Assembly: GCA_958296345.1 (NCBI GenBank)
Contig: CATQIJ010000008.1
Coordinates: 62,001-126,000, forward strand
Direction: 5' to 3'
From: an uncultured Rhizobiaceae bacterium
GTDB taxonomy: Bacteria > Pseudomonadota > Alphaproteobacteria > Rhizobiales > Rhizobiaceae
DNA: 64,000 nucleotides
Shown here: piece by piece, positions 38,319-46,905 of the stretch
Layout of the letters: each line of letters starts with the position of its first letter
Position numbering within the stretch: the stretch's first letter is position 1
The notes under the pieces: model-generated
The model's input: only the letters and a program-made list of their open reading frames with translations
Databases searched by the model: none
Told to the model about the DNA's origin: nothing
Translations under genes and position numbers: made by a program

Positions 38319-38750
38319 ATGGTAGACTCTACTAAAGATGAAGGTTTTGAAGGCGGTTGCCTCTGTGGAAATATTCGCTACCAATCTTTTTCAAAGCCAT
38401 TGATAACTGTACATTGTTATTGCACTGATTGTCGCCATATAGGTGGTACAGGACATGCAGCACATACAGTCATCCCAGACAATGCATTTAGTCTGGTAGG
38501 TCGTGTTTCTGAATATATTAAAAAAGCAGATAGCGGCAACTTAATTAACAGGCGTTTTTGCCCTATATGTGCAAGCGCTATTTTTCATACTCGTGACGGG
38601 CTTGAGGGTATGATTGTTGTCCGAACATCATCTTTGGACGATCCTGAGATTGCACTGCCAGATCGCGCTATTTACGTAGATAGCGCTCTATCATGGGATT
38701 ATATCAACCCAAACATTCCGAGTTCGCCAAAAATGACAGTCAAACGTTAA
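38319..38750 (+). CDS. GFA (glutathione-dependent formaldehyde-activating)-like protein
   Basis: A 143-residue protein with the zinc-binding cysteines of the GFA/CENP-V fold: GGCLCGNIRY, HCYCTDCRH and RRFCPICASAIF. ATG 38319 is selected because the domain begins shortly afterwards and AAAGAAAGG precedes it; an earlier in-frame start at 38226 would overlap the cupin gene. Most members have no proven enzymatic role. It likely shares a transcript with the cupin gene. Confidence 0.8.
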   Translation: MVDSTKDEGFEGGCLCGNIRYQSFSKPLITVHCYCTDCRHIGGTGHAAHTVIPDNAFSLVGRVSEYIKKADSGNLINRRFCPICASAIFHTRDGLEGMIVVRTSSLDDPEIALPDRAIYVDSALSWDYINPNIPSSPKMTVKR

Positions 38751-38896
38751 GCTGTCTTGGATAAGAAAAGTAATGATGCTTTTTAGTCGCTGTGGTTCAA
38801 AGTAGTCAGTTAGCCAAGTAATAAACTTCGTCACTTCTGGCAAATAGCAGTTATTAAGGTCTCTAGGCGAAAAGTTGAAGTTGGGTATTTGAAAAC
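38751..38896. other. Intergenic region between the GFA gene and gyrA
   Basis: About 146 bases between convergent genes. No clear hairpin with T tract or repeat is visible. Confidence 0.3.
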
Positions 38897-41716
38897 CTAT
38901 ACTGTATCATCCCCATCAGAAGCATCAGCAGGTTCAACTACCTCAGGCGTTGCTTGTGTAGTTTCAGCAACTACTTCACCTTCAACCACCTCTTCGACAT
39001 CATCTTCATCATCCGTTTCAGTAATACGCTCAACTGAAACAACCTTCTCATCTTTGGCGGTTTTGAAGACGGTTACGCCTTGAGTAGAGCGACCAGCGAC
39101 TCGAACATCTTTAATTGGACAACGAATAAGCTGACCACCATCAGTAACCAACATCACTTCATCTGTTTCATCCACTGGGAATGAAGACACTAGTTCACCG
39201 TTACGATCATTTACAGCCATGGCTGCAATACCTTTACCACCGCGACCAGAGACACGATATTCATGGCTTGAAGAGCGTTTACCAAAGCCGCGTTCCGATA
39301 GCGTCAGGATCATTTCTTCACTTGCTTGCATTTCTGCAAAGCGCTCATCGGTAAGCGTGAGGTTTTCTGAACCCTCTTCTTCTGGCTCATCAGCAACCGC
39401 TTCAATCTCTTCGCCATTTTCGACAGCCAATAATGCACGGCGTTGTTTGAGGAAGGCAGTTCTCTCCCAAGCTTCAGCTTTAGTTGGGTTAAGTATGGTC
39501 ATGGAGATTACTTCATCGCCATCAGCTAACTTAATACCGCGAACACCAACAGAATTACGACCAGCAAAAACCCGAATATCCGTCACTTTAAAGCGGATAG
39601 CCTGCCCTTTGGCAGAAGTCAGCAAGACAGTTGCATCTTCTGTACAGGTATCAACTCCAACAATCCCATCTTCACCCTCAAGCTTCATAGCGATCTTACC
39701 ATTACGGTTGACCTGCTGGAAATCAGATAGCTTATTACGGCGCACTGTACCTTGCTTGGTCGCGAACATGATGTTGAGATTATCCCAGCTATCTTCATCC
39801 TCTGGCAACGGCATAATGGTTGTTATGCTTTCACCTTGTTGAAGTGGCAGGATATTAATCAGCGCCTTACCTTTTGCCTGAGGAGCAGAAAGCGGAAGCT
39901 TCCAAACCTTGAGCTTATAGGTAATCCCGCGTGTCGAGAAAAACAGCATAGGCGTATGGGTATTAGCCACAAATATACGCGTAACGAAATCTTCATCGCG
40001 CGTCGACATACCAGAACGACCTTTACCGCCACGGCGCTGAGCACGATACGTATCAAGCGGTACGCGCTTAATGTAACCTGTATGGCTAACCGTCACGACC
40101 ATGTCTTCTCGTGCAATGAGGTCTTCGTCATCCATGTCAAAACCACCATCAGTGATTTCTGTACGGCGCGGCGTAGCAAATTCATCGCGAACTTCAATAA
40201 GCTCGTCAGTGATAATTTTCATAACGCGAACACGGCTAGCAAGAATATCAAGGAAATCTTTGATCTCTTCACCAATGGTATTGAGTTCATCGCCAATTTC
40301 ATCACGGCCTAGAGCAGTTAGGCGCTGAAGACGTAAATCAAGAATGGCACGTGCTTGCTCTTCTGATAAATTATAAGTCCCATCATCATTTAACTTGTGA
40401 CGTGGATCATCAATAAGCAAAACCAAAGGCGCTACATCTTTTGCAGGCCAATTACGCGTCATTAGCTCTGAACGGGCAGTTGCAGGATCTGGTGCGCTAC
40501 GAATAAGCTTAATTACTTCATCAATGTTAGCAACAGCAATAGCTAAGCCAACTAAGACGTGCGCACGGATACGTGCTTTATTAAGTAGGAATTTAGTACG
40601 GCGCGTTACAACTTCTTCACGGAAAGCTACAAACGCACGAAGCATATCCATTAAGTTCATTTGCTCAGGCTTGCCGCCATTAAGAGCAACAAAGTTACAA
40701 CCGAATGAAGTCTGAAGCGGTGTGTAGCGATAGAGCTGGTTCAGAACCACATCAGCAACCGCATCACGTTTAATTTCGATGACAACACGGTAACCATCAC
40801 GGTCAGATTCATCGCGAATGTCAGAAATGCCCTCAACACGTTTATCACGCACCAATTCAGCCATCTTCTCAATCATCGAAGCTTTGTTGACTTGATAAGG
40901 AACCTCAGTCACGACCAAAGCAACACGGTCACCGCGAATAGTCTCTTCGGTTACTTTAGAACGCATTAAAACAGAGCCACGCCCTGTTTCATAAGCAGAG
41001 CGAATACCAGCACGCCCCAAAATCATAGCACCCGTTGGAAAGTCAGGCCCCGGAATAATCTGCATAATTTCCTCAAGAGGAATTGCAGGGTTTTCGATCA
41101 GCGCAAGACAGCCATCGATCAACTCACCAAGGTTGTGCGGCGGGATGTTTGTGGCCATACCAACAGCAATGCCGCCTGCGCCATTTGCAAGTAAATTCGG
41201 AAATTTAGCTGGAAGAACAACAGGTTCACGCTCAGAACTATCATAGTTATCTTGAAAATTTACTGTGTCTTTATCGATATCAGAAAGAAGCTGATGAGCA
41301 GGCTTTGCAAGGCGAGACTCTGTATAACGCATAGCAGCGGCTTTATCGCCGTCAATCGAACCAAAGTTACCTTGACCGTCTACAAGCGGCAACCGCAACG
41401 AGAAATCTTGCGCCATACGCACCATAGCATCATAAATCGCAGTATCACCATGAGGGTGATATTTACCAATTACGTCACCGACGATACGCGCTGACTTACG
41501 ATAAGGTTTATTCCAGTCGTACCCATTTTCGTGCATCGAATAAAGAATACGGCGGTGAACGGGTTTAAGACCATCACGCACATCAGGAAGAGCCCTACTC
41601 ACGATCACACTCATTGCGTAATCAAGATAAGAACGGCTCATTTCCTCAATAATGGAAATTGGCTTGATGCTGAAAGGGTCATCACCTGAAGTTGGAGTAT
41701 TTGCTTCGTCTGACAA
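38897..41716 (-). CDS. gyrA: DNA gyrase subunit A
   Basis: GyrA cuts and rejoins DNA to introduce negative supercoils. The 939-residue protein has the active tyrosine in [11 protein letters not shown] (Tyr131), the quinolone-determining stretch [11 protein letters not shown] with Thr92 and Asp96 (the E. coli Ser83 and Asp87 positions), and the GyrA box QRRGGKG in the C-terminal wrapping domain. An acidic tail (residues about 895-939) is rich in Glu, Asp and Val. Start ATG 41716. It is a single gene, convergent with the GFA gene and divergent from marC. Confidence 0.96.
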   Translation of the reverse strand: MSDEANTPTSGDDPFSIKPISIIEEMSRSYLDYAMSVIVSRALPDVRDGLKPVHRRILYSMHENGYDWNKPYRKSARIVGDVIGKYHPHGDTAIYDAMVRMAQDFSLRLPLVDGQGNFGSIDGDKAAAMRYTESRLAKPAHQLLSDIDKDTVNFQDNYDSSEREPVVLPAKFPNLLANGAGGIAVGMATNIPPHNLGELIDGCLALIENPAIPLEEIMQIIPGPDFPTGAMILGRAGIRSAYETGRGSVLMRSKVTEETIRGDRVALVVTEVPYQVNKASMIEKMAELVRDKRVEGISDIRDESDRDGYRVVIEIKRDAVADVVLNQLYRYTPLQTSFGCNFVALNGGKPEQMNLMDMLRAFVAFREEVVTRRTKFLLNKARIRAHVLVGLAIAVANIDEVIKLIRSAPDPATARSELMTRNWPAKDVAPLVLLIDDPRHKLNDDGTYNLSEEQARAILDLRLQRLTALGRDEIGDELNTIGEEIKDFLDILASRVRVMKIITDELIEVRDEFATPRRTEITDGGFDMDDEDLIAREDMVVTVSHTGYIKRVPLDTYRAQRRGGKGRSGMSTRDEDFVTRIFVANTHTPMLFFSTRGITYKLKVWKLPLSAPQAKGKALINILPLQQGESITTIMPLPEDEDSWDNLNIMFATKQGTVRRNKLSDFQQVNRNGKIAMKLEGEDGIVGVDTCTEDATVLLTSAKGQAIRFKVTDIRVFAGRNSVGVRGIKLADGDEVISMTILNPTKAEAWERTAFLKQRRALLAVENGEEIEAVADEPEEEGSENLTLTDERFAEMQASEEMILTLSERGFGKRSSSHEYRVSGRGGKGIAAMAVNDRNGELVSSFPVDETDEVMLVTDGGQLIRCPIKDVRVAGRSTQGVTVFKTAKDEKVVSVERITETDDEDDVEEVVEGEVVAETTQATPEVVEPADASDGDDTV

Positions 41717-41897
41717 GAATATTCACCTAGAATTTAATATGTAAGAACACTCTATCCGATTCCCTTAACTCATCCAAATTTCAGCATAGAAATATAAATA
41801 AAATTACCAAACAAATTCAAACAGTTAACAACTCATACATTCTAATTTAGAAATAATCTGGGTAGCCTTTTCCTCAATAGGCTGATATCGAAGATTC

Positions 41898-42527
41898 ATG
41901 TTTGAATTTGATGCCATTTTAAATGCTTTTTTTACGCTGCTTGTAACGATTGACCCTATTGGCCTCGTACCAATTTTTATTGGTGTTACGGTTGGCATGA
42001 CAAGCAGCGAAAGGCTCTCAGTTGCCATACGCGCCTGTTCAATTGCTTTTGGGTTACTCATACTTTTCTTAATAGCTGGCCAAGTGATCTTGGGCACCCT
42101 TGGCATCACCATTCATGCCTTTAGAGTGGCTGGTGGCCTACTTCTCTTTTATATCGCCTTTGAGATGGTATTTGGCGTAAGACAAGAGCGTAAGGAAGAG
42201 GCATCAAAGACAGCAATCACCAAAGACCACATCGCTAATATAGCCGTCTTCCCGCTAGCCCTCCCCATGATTGCAGGCCCTGGTGCAATTTCTGCAACCA
42301 TTCTACTCTCAACACAGTTTGAAGCAGCTTGGGAATGGCGTGGCATTTTAATTTTGGTAATTGGCTTTGTAATCGCATTAGTCTTATTGGCTTTTATAGC
42401 CTCAGAACTACTCAATAAGTATCTTGGCAACACAGGCCGAATGATCTTAACAAGGCTGTTAGGTGTGCTTCTAGCAGCTCTTTCCGTGCAATTTGTTGTT
42501 GATGGTGTAAAAGCCTTAGTAGCTTAG
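41898..42527 (+). CDS. MarC-family integral membrane protein
   Basis: A 209-residue protein with six hydrophobic segments and the MarC motifs TIDPIGLVPIFIG, FRVAGGLLLFYIAFEM and PLALPMIAGPGAISA. The family is named after E. coli MarC but is not shown to cause drug resistance. The neighbourhood gyrA-marC is common in Hyphomicrobiales. The stop codon lies inside a short tandem repeat shared with the end of the convergent gene. Confidence 0.88.
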   Translation: MFEFDAILNAFFTLLVTIDPIGLVPIFIGVTVGMTSSERLSVAIRACSIAFGLLILFLIAGQVILGTLGITIHAFRVAGGLLLFYIAFEMVFGVRQERKEEASKTAITKDHIANIAVFPLALPMIAGPGAISATILLSTQFEAAWEWRGILILVIGFVIALVLLAFIASELLNKYLGNTGRMILTRLLGVLLAALSVQFVVDGVKALVA

Positions 42528-42546
42528 TAGCCTAGTAGCCTAGTTG
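42515..42546. repeat. Four tandem 8-bp units overlapping two stop codons
   Basis: CTTAGTAG-CTTAGTAG-CCTAGTAG-CCTAGTTG. The unit contains TAG in plus sense and CTA (TAG in minus sense), so it supplies the stop of marC at 42525-42527 and of the convergent YigZ gene at 42540-42542. Confidence 0.7.
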
Positions 42547-43106
42547 CTCAAAACACACTTAAATCCAGCAACATCATCTTCTGCGCCTTCTAGTGCAAAC
42601 AAGACGCCCTCTTCATTATACTGTCTATCGAGCACGTTTAAACTTGCCAATTTTATCTGACGCTCAACTTCAGATGATAGCGCAAAACTTACTTGATAGC
42701 TTATCTTTACAATACGCTTCCATTCAACAAGCCGTGCTTCTTGAATGACTAAATTAGCAACGCCAGCGTATGCGCGCGCAAGACCGCCAGTACCAAGTTT
42801 TGTGCCACCAAAATAACGCGTAACAATCAAACCAACATTGATTAGGTTTGCACCAATGAGTGTTTTAAGAACTGGCATCCCAGACGTCCCAGCGGGCTCT
42901 CCATCATCTTTTGCGCTTTCGCTAATCTGATTAGTATCAGATATAGTCCGAAAAGCAGTTACATGATGAGACGCTTTAGGATGAGCCTTTTGCAAGTCAG
43001 CAAGCATTGCTTCAAATTCAGCAAATGGAACTAAATGAGCAATAAACCGAGAATGCTTTTCTTCAAGCTCGGCAATATAGACTTGTTCAACTGTATATTT
43101 AGCCAA
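42540..43106 (-). CDS. YigZ/IMPACT-family protein
   Basis: A 188-residue protein of the UPF0029 group: the signature DDGEPAGTSGMPVL, followed by VGLIVTRYFGGTKLGTGGLARAYAG, is complete. An N-terminal EEKHSRFIAHLVP is also typical. Eukaryotic IMPACT regulates the GCN2 kinase; the bacterial role is not settled, though ribosome-related functions are proposed. It ends in the tandem repeat shared with marC. Confidence 0.9.
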   Translation of the reverse strand: MAKYTVEQVYIAELEEKHSRFIAHLVPFAEFEAMLADLQKAHPKASHHVTAFRTISDTNQISESAKDDGEPAGTSGMPVLKTLIGANLINVGLIVTRYFGGTKLGTGGLARAYAGVANLVIQEARLVEWKRIVKISYQVSFALSSEVERQIKLASLNVLDRQYNEEGVLFALEGAEDDVAGFKCVLSN

Positions 43107-43120
43107 GAAAATCCCTAGCT

Positions 43121-43488
43121 TTAAAAATTACCAACAACGGGCAAAGCAACTACTATTTCTTTACCGCCTAGCCCATGAACAAGATCATTTGCACGTACAA
43201 TAACTGTTTTCACATTTGTCGGATATTAATGCTAGCTGAGCGTGTAAATGGTTGTTCATTTACATGTGGATGGGCAAGAACTCGCGTACCATAAACAGTG
43301 CCGTCTTCACCAACAACTTCCCAGCGGTTTGCAAAATGCTCCCAACCCGTATCATCGTGCCTTACACTTACTGAAAAATTATATGCCCCATTGGAACCAG
43401 AAACTTGAACATCAACAACATCAGCTTCTCCAGCAAATGCAATTGTAGAAAGTGTTGAAACAAAAAGAACACTCAGTAGGCCGCGCAT
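43121..43488 (-). CDS. Small secreted beta-sandwich protein (frameshifted)
   Basis: ATG 43488 after GGAGAAAATC starts a signal peptide (cleavage near AFA-GEA). The mature part, DVVDVQVSGSNGAYNFSVSV and HDDTGWEHFANRWEVV, reads as a small Ig-like domain. The frame ends early at 43210, but a G2 run at 43221-43222 with one more G joins it to PTNVKTVIVRANDLVHGLGG and a stop at 43121, giving about 122 residues with the HGxGG end usual in this group of proteins. Function unknown; it may be periplasmic. Confidence 0.7.
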
Positions 43489-43607
43489 GATTTTCTCCAT
43501 TTTTTCAATTGCCCTTGCGTAAAACTAAAGCCTTATGCAAAAACAACATCAAATCAATTAAGAGTTATACTGGATTCGAAGCTAAGGCTCAAACAGAGGT
43601 AATACAC

Positions 43608-44564
43608 ATGGCATCAGGTTCAAAAAAAGTCATCTACGCAGCAATGATTGGCAACGGCCTAATTGCAATCGCAAAATTTGTTGGTGCAAGCATTACAGGC
43701 TCTGCTGCTATGCTCTCAGAAGGCATTCACTCGCTGGTTGATACTGGCAATCAGAGTTTATTACTTTATGGTATAGCGCGCTCAAAAAGACCGGCTGATG
43801 AAAAGCACCCATTTGGCTATGCATCTGAAATCTACTTCTGGGCATTTATTGTTGCTATATTAATTTTCTCAATCGGCGCAGGCATCTCAATTTATCATGG
43901 AGTAGAAAAGGTTTTGCATCCACACGCTGTTGGAGACCCAACGATAAATTACATCATTTTGATACTAGCAATGATATTTGAAGGGGTTGCTTGGTGGATT
44001 GCATATAAAGAATTCAGTACGGTTCGTGGCAAAAAAAGCCTATTTGAGGCTGTACGCGATTCAAAAGACCCAACAATCTTCACGGTGCTATTTGAAGATA
44101 CGGCAGCTATGCTTGGTTTGTTTGTAGCGCTTGTAGGTATTTGGATATCTGTTACTTACAACTTGCCTGTTGTTGATGGCATAGCCTCAATTATTATTGG
44201 TGTGATTTTAGCAGGAACAGCACTGCTATTAGCATTAGAAACAAAAGGCCTGTTAATCGGTGAAGCAGCAGCGCCTGAAATTGTTGAAGACATCAAAAAA
44301 CTAGTCAACGAGTACGATGCAATTATCGCTCTCAACGAAATCAGAACCCTTCATCGCGGCCCTAATGATGTTTTGCTAGCTCTCTCTGTAGATTACAATG
44401 ATAGCGTTCTTGCTGGCGAAGTTGAGCGAACCAATACACTTATGGAAATTGCCATTAAAGAAAAATACCCAGTCGTAAAACGCCTCTTTATAGAAGTACA
44501 AAGTTCTGAAGATCACAAAGAAGAACTTAAACGTGCGAATGAAGCAAGAGCTACTGAGGAATAG
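43608..44564 (+). CDS. Cation diffusion facilitator family transporter
   Basis: A 318-residue CDF exporter with six membrane segments. Metal-site residues occur in LSEGIHSLVDTGNQ (His/Asp pair) and LFEDTAAMLGL, and the histidine-containing loop is short. The C-terminal cytoplasmic domain has IRTLHRGPNDVLLAL. ATG 43608 is chosen since CAGAGGT precedes it and the family starts here; the frame is open upstream. Zinc, iron or manganese would be the substrate; the sequence does not decide. Confidence 0.88.
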   Translation: MASGSKKVIYAAMIGNGLIAIAKFVGASITGSAAMLSEGIHSLVDTGNQSLLLYGIARSKRPADEKHPFGYASEIYFWAFIVAILIFSIGAGISIYHGVEKVLHPHAVGDPTINYIILILAMIFEGVAWWIAYKEFSTVRGKKSLFEAVRDSKDPTIFTVLFEDTAAMLGLFVALVGIWISVTYNLPVVDGIASIIIGVILAGTALLLALETKGLLIGEAAAPEIVEDIKKLVNEYDAIIALNEIRTLHRGPNDVLLALSVDYNDSVLAGEVERTNTLMEIAIKEKYPVVKRLFIEVQSSEDHKEELKRANEARATEE

Positions 44565-44610
44565 GCGCTCTTATTTCGAGCAGTGTCTTTTCGTTATAAA
44601 AAAGGTTTTA

Positions 44611-45201
44611 TCAACTTAGTGGGCTCTTAATTTTAGACTTACCATTGCTATTAATTCCGATAGAGACATCGCCATTGCCAATTTTAAGCTTTGGCCCCTC
44701 AGTTGTGGTGTTCACATGATAAGGAATATTTTTTCCTTCTAGAGCTTTAAATACTTTATGCGGATTAATACCACACATTTGGGGCTTGAGTTCAAACATT
44801 TCACCCTTGGCAGTTTCGATTTTGAACTCAACCTTGTTTGACCGCTTGCTGTTCCGATAACGTGTTATAAGGCGATGTACTGCCCTGATATCTGAAAGCT
44901 TTAAAGTAAAAGACTCCATTAGCTTCGGAACAGGAGAAAACCAAGATAATTCTTGTTCGGTAATTGTTACGCGAAAAGACTCGCCAGTTTTGAGAATTTC
45001 AATAATTTCACGGATCAGCTTAATGAATAATAAAATTGAGATACCGATAGTCACCCCGATAATAATTTTCCACATCAGACCCAAGTGAATATCCATAAAG
45101 AATGGTGAACCAAATACTGCTCCCACTATAATAGCGACCAATAGAAAAAGGCCTTTCTCAAAAGCTTGAGCCTTGGCCGATTTTTCAAAAACTATGGGCA
45201 T
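44611..45201 (-). CDS. Unknown membrane protein with PH-like C-terminal domain
   Basis: A 196-residue protein: two membrane segments (about residues 18-36 and 44-62), then a polar domain with alternating beta strands (SFRVTITEQELSWFSP, FTLKLSDIRAVHRLI) reminiscent of bacterial PH domains. The C-terminal 30 residues are low in complexity. I recognise no family and infer no function. The preceding gap to the next gene is 91 bases. Confidence 0.6.
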   Translation of the reverse strand: MPIVFEKSAKAQAFEKGLFLLVAIIVGAVFGSPFFMDIHLGLMWKIIIGVTIGISILLFIKLIREIIEILKTGESFRVTITEQELSWFSPVPKLMESFTLKLSDIRAVHRLITRYRNSKRSNKVEFKIETAKGEMFELKPQMCGINPHKVFKALEGKNIPYHVNTTTEGPKLKIGNGDVSIGINSNGKSKIKSPLS

Positions 45202-45292
45202 ATGTAAATCTCCTCAATTTTGAGAAAATTAACAGCACAGATTTTAATAGTGGTTAAACTTACCTATTACTCACAAAGAATTGATACAGGTA

Positions 45293-46063
45293 CTATTTGC
45301 CGTTTTTGTCAGCGGCTAGGCCATTAGCATAAACAGCCAAAAGCAAGAGCCCTACTGGAAATATTGCTCCAACCACATCGCCTCCTACACGTCCTCCAAT
45401 ACCAGCAACCAATGCAGCAATAGAAAATGGAAATACAAACCGTAAGAAAATCATTACAACTGTTCCCAATGTACCCTGGACAAGGATTATAGATGAAAGC
45501 AATACGGCAGAAATTCCAAGCATTGCATATTTCACCACCGTTAGTGGCCATTGCACGGTATGCGTTTCACCACCCGTAAGCGCCTTAAAAACAAGAGCAT
45601 TCTCTGAAAAATCAGCCAATACGACAAAAAGCAATGCCGTTAATATCATCCTCACCACAGGGCGATTTCCTCTAGATTGAAATGCAGTGGCAAGAAGCGC
45701 AAAACCAGCACCAAAAGTAATTGGGAATAAGATGTCTAAAAAGAAAACAATCTGTGTTGTTTTCAAAGGTGCAGTTGTTTGTAAGACACCCCCCATAGCA
45801 GGAACAGCATCACTACCACCTGGAAGCATCAGCATCACAACACCAAAAAGAACTGCAATCCCAGTTGCAATTGCTAATAAAATTGATGCTGTCTGCAATA
45901 AATCCTTTGAGGTATTGGAAATTGGTTGTGTGAGTTTTTCCAGAACTGGTTTAACGCCTACTACATTTGGCGTTATGCTATTGGTCGCGCTCCCTGCAAT
46001 TAACGCACTCGAAGTACCAACGGTCTTAAGCTTCTTTTTCTTCTTGCTAGCCTTTTTAGCCAT
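45293..46063 (-). CDS. Unknown polytopic membrane protein with lysine-rich N-terminus
   Basis: About 256 residues. A basic N-terminus (MAKKASKKKKKLK) is followed by seven or so hydrophobic segments, including ILLAIATGIAVLFGVVMLML and IVFFLDILFPITFGAGFALL. ATG 46063 is preferred because an earlier in-frame ATG at 46090 lacks a ribosome site. There is no recognisable domain. It lies between an unknown membrane gene and ssb, on the same strand as both. Confidence 0.55.
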   Translation of the reverse strand: MAKKASKKKKKLKTVGTSSALIAGSATNSITPNVVGVKPVLEKLTQPISNTSKDLLQTASILLAIATGIAVLFGVVMLMLPGGSDAVPAMGGVLQTTAPLKTTQIVFFLDILFPITFGAGFALLATAFQSRGNRPVVRMILTALLFVVLADFSENALVFKALTGGETHTVQWPLTVVKYAMLGISAVLLSSIILVQGTLGTVVMIFLRFVFPFSIAALVAGIGGRVGGDVVGAIFPVGLLLLAVYANGLAADKNGK

Positions 46064-46114
46064 GTCTTTTCCATTCTTTCTACAGATCAACTAAGACCAC
46101 ATCACATACAATAA

Positions 46115-46150
46115 AGCATGTTATGTGGTTCTAAGTACACATAACATGCT
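46115..46150 (-). terminator. Perfect 13-bp inverted repeat after ssb
   Basis: Arms AGCATGTTATGTG (46115-46127) and CACATAACATGCT (46138-46150) with a 10-base loop; in minus-strand sense TTTATTG follows. It lies 34 bases after the ssb stop codon and probably ends that transcript. Confidence 0.65.
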
Positions 46151-46183
46151 CAAAATGCTTAATTCATGGAGTAAACTTAAACC

Positions 46184-46696
46184 CTAGAATGGAATTTCGT
46201 CGTCGATATCGCCGCCAGATGGCCCACCAAAGCCGCCGCCTTGATTACCGCTGCCCATTTGGCCTTGTCCGCCAGATGGGCCAGACTGCCCAAAGCTTCC
46301 GCCACCTTGATCATAGCCGCCACCGCCGCCGCCTTGATTATCACCGCGACCATCAAGCATAATCAAGGTGCTATTAAAGCCCTGCAAGACCACTTCAGTT
46401 GACCAACGATCTTTACCTTCATTATCTTGCCATTTGCGCGTTTGAAGTTGGCCTTCAAGATAAACTTTTGAGCCTTTTTTCAAATAATTCTCAATAACCC
46501 TACAAAGGCCTTCACTAAAACAAACAACACGGTGCCATTCCGTTTTTTCACGGCGCTCACCAGTATTTTTATCTTTCCAGCTCTCAGAAGTAGCTATGTT
46601 TATATTGGCAATCGGTCTGCCATCTTGTGTACGTTTAATTTCAGGATCTGCTCCTAAATTACCAATCAACGTTACCTTATTAAGACTGCCTGCCAT
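46184..46696 (-). CDS. ssb: Single-stranded DNA-binding protein
   Basis: A 170-residue SSB: OB fold in the first 110 residues ([41 protein letters not shown]), a glycine/glutamine-rich linker, and the acidic tip DDEIPF that recruits partner proteins. ATG 46696 after GGAGAGTAAC is preferred to 46708. It is divergent from uvrA across a 209-base region containing a LexA box, an arrangement found in many bacteria. Confidence 0.95.
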   Translation of the reverse strand: MAGSLNKVTLIGNLGADPEIKRTQDGRPIANINIATSESWKDKNTGERREKTEWHRVVCFSEGLCRVIENYLKKGSKVYLEGQLQTRKWQDNEGKDRWSTEVVLQGFNSTLIMLDGRGDNQGGGGGGYDQGGGSFGQSGPSGGQGQMGSGNQGGGFGGPSGGDIDDEIPF

Positions 46697-46830
46697 GTTA
46701 CTCTCCAAACCTTAAACGCCAAACTCGGCGCATCTATAAAAACTTTCGTGTACTTTGCCCTATTTCCCTTGCAAACTCGACTACCAGCTTTATCTTTCCA
46801 CATATCATATTGTTGATACAATCTTCATAC

Positions 46831-46845
46831 GTTCCTATTATGTTC
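46831..46845 (+). promoter_or_regulatory. LexA (SOS) box between ssb and uvrA
   Basis: GTTC-CTATTAT-GTTC at 46831-46845 is an exact match to the alphaproteobacterial LexA operator GTTC-N7-GTTC. It lies 61 bases before the uvrA start codon and 135 before ssb, so it should repress uvrA and perhaps ssb until DNA damage. Confidence 0.85.
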
Positions 46846-46905
46846 TCTTTCATATAAGATTACAAGCTAGAATCAAACTTACCTGTGTAGTGTGGATAAA
46901 TTTAA

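Noticed and set aside
38897..41716. Plus-strand open frames of 60-207 residues opposite gyrA
   Set aside because: They lie wholly within gyrA, have no ribosome sites and show the composition of a reverse complement of gyrA.
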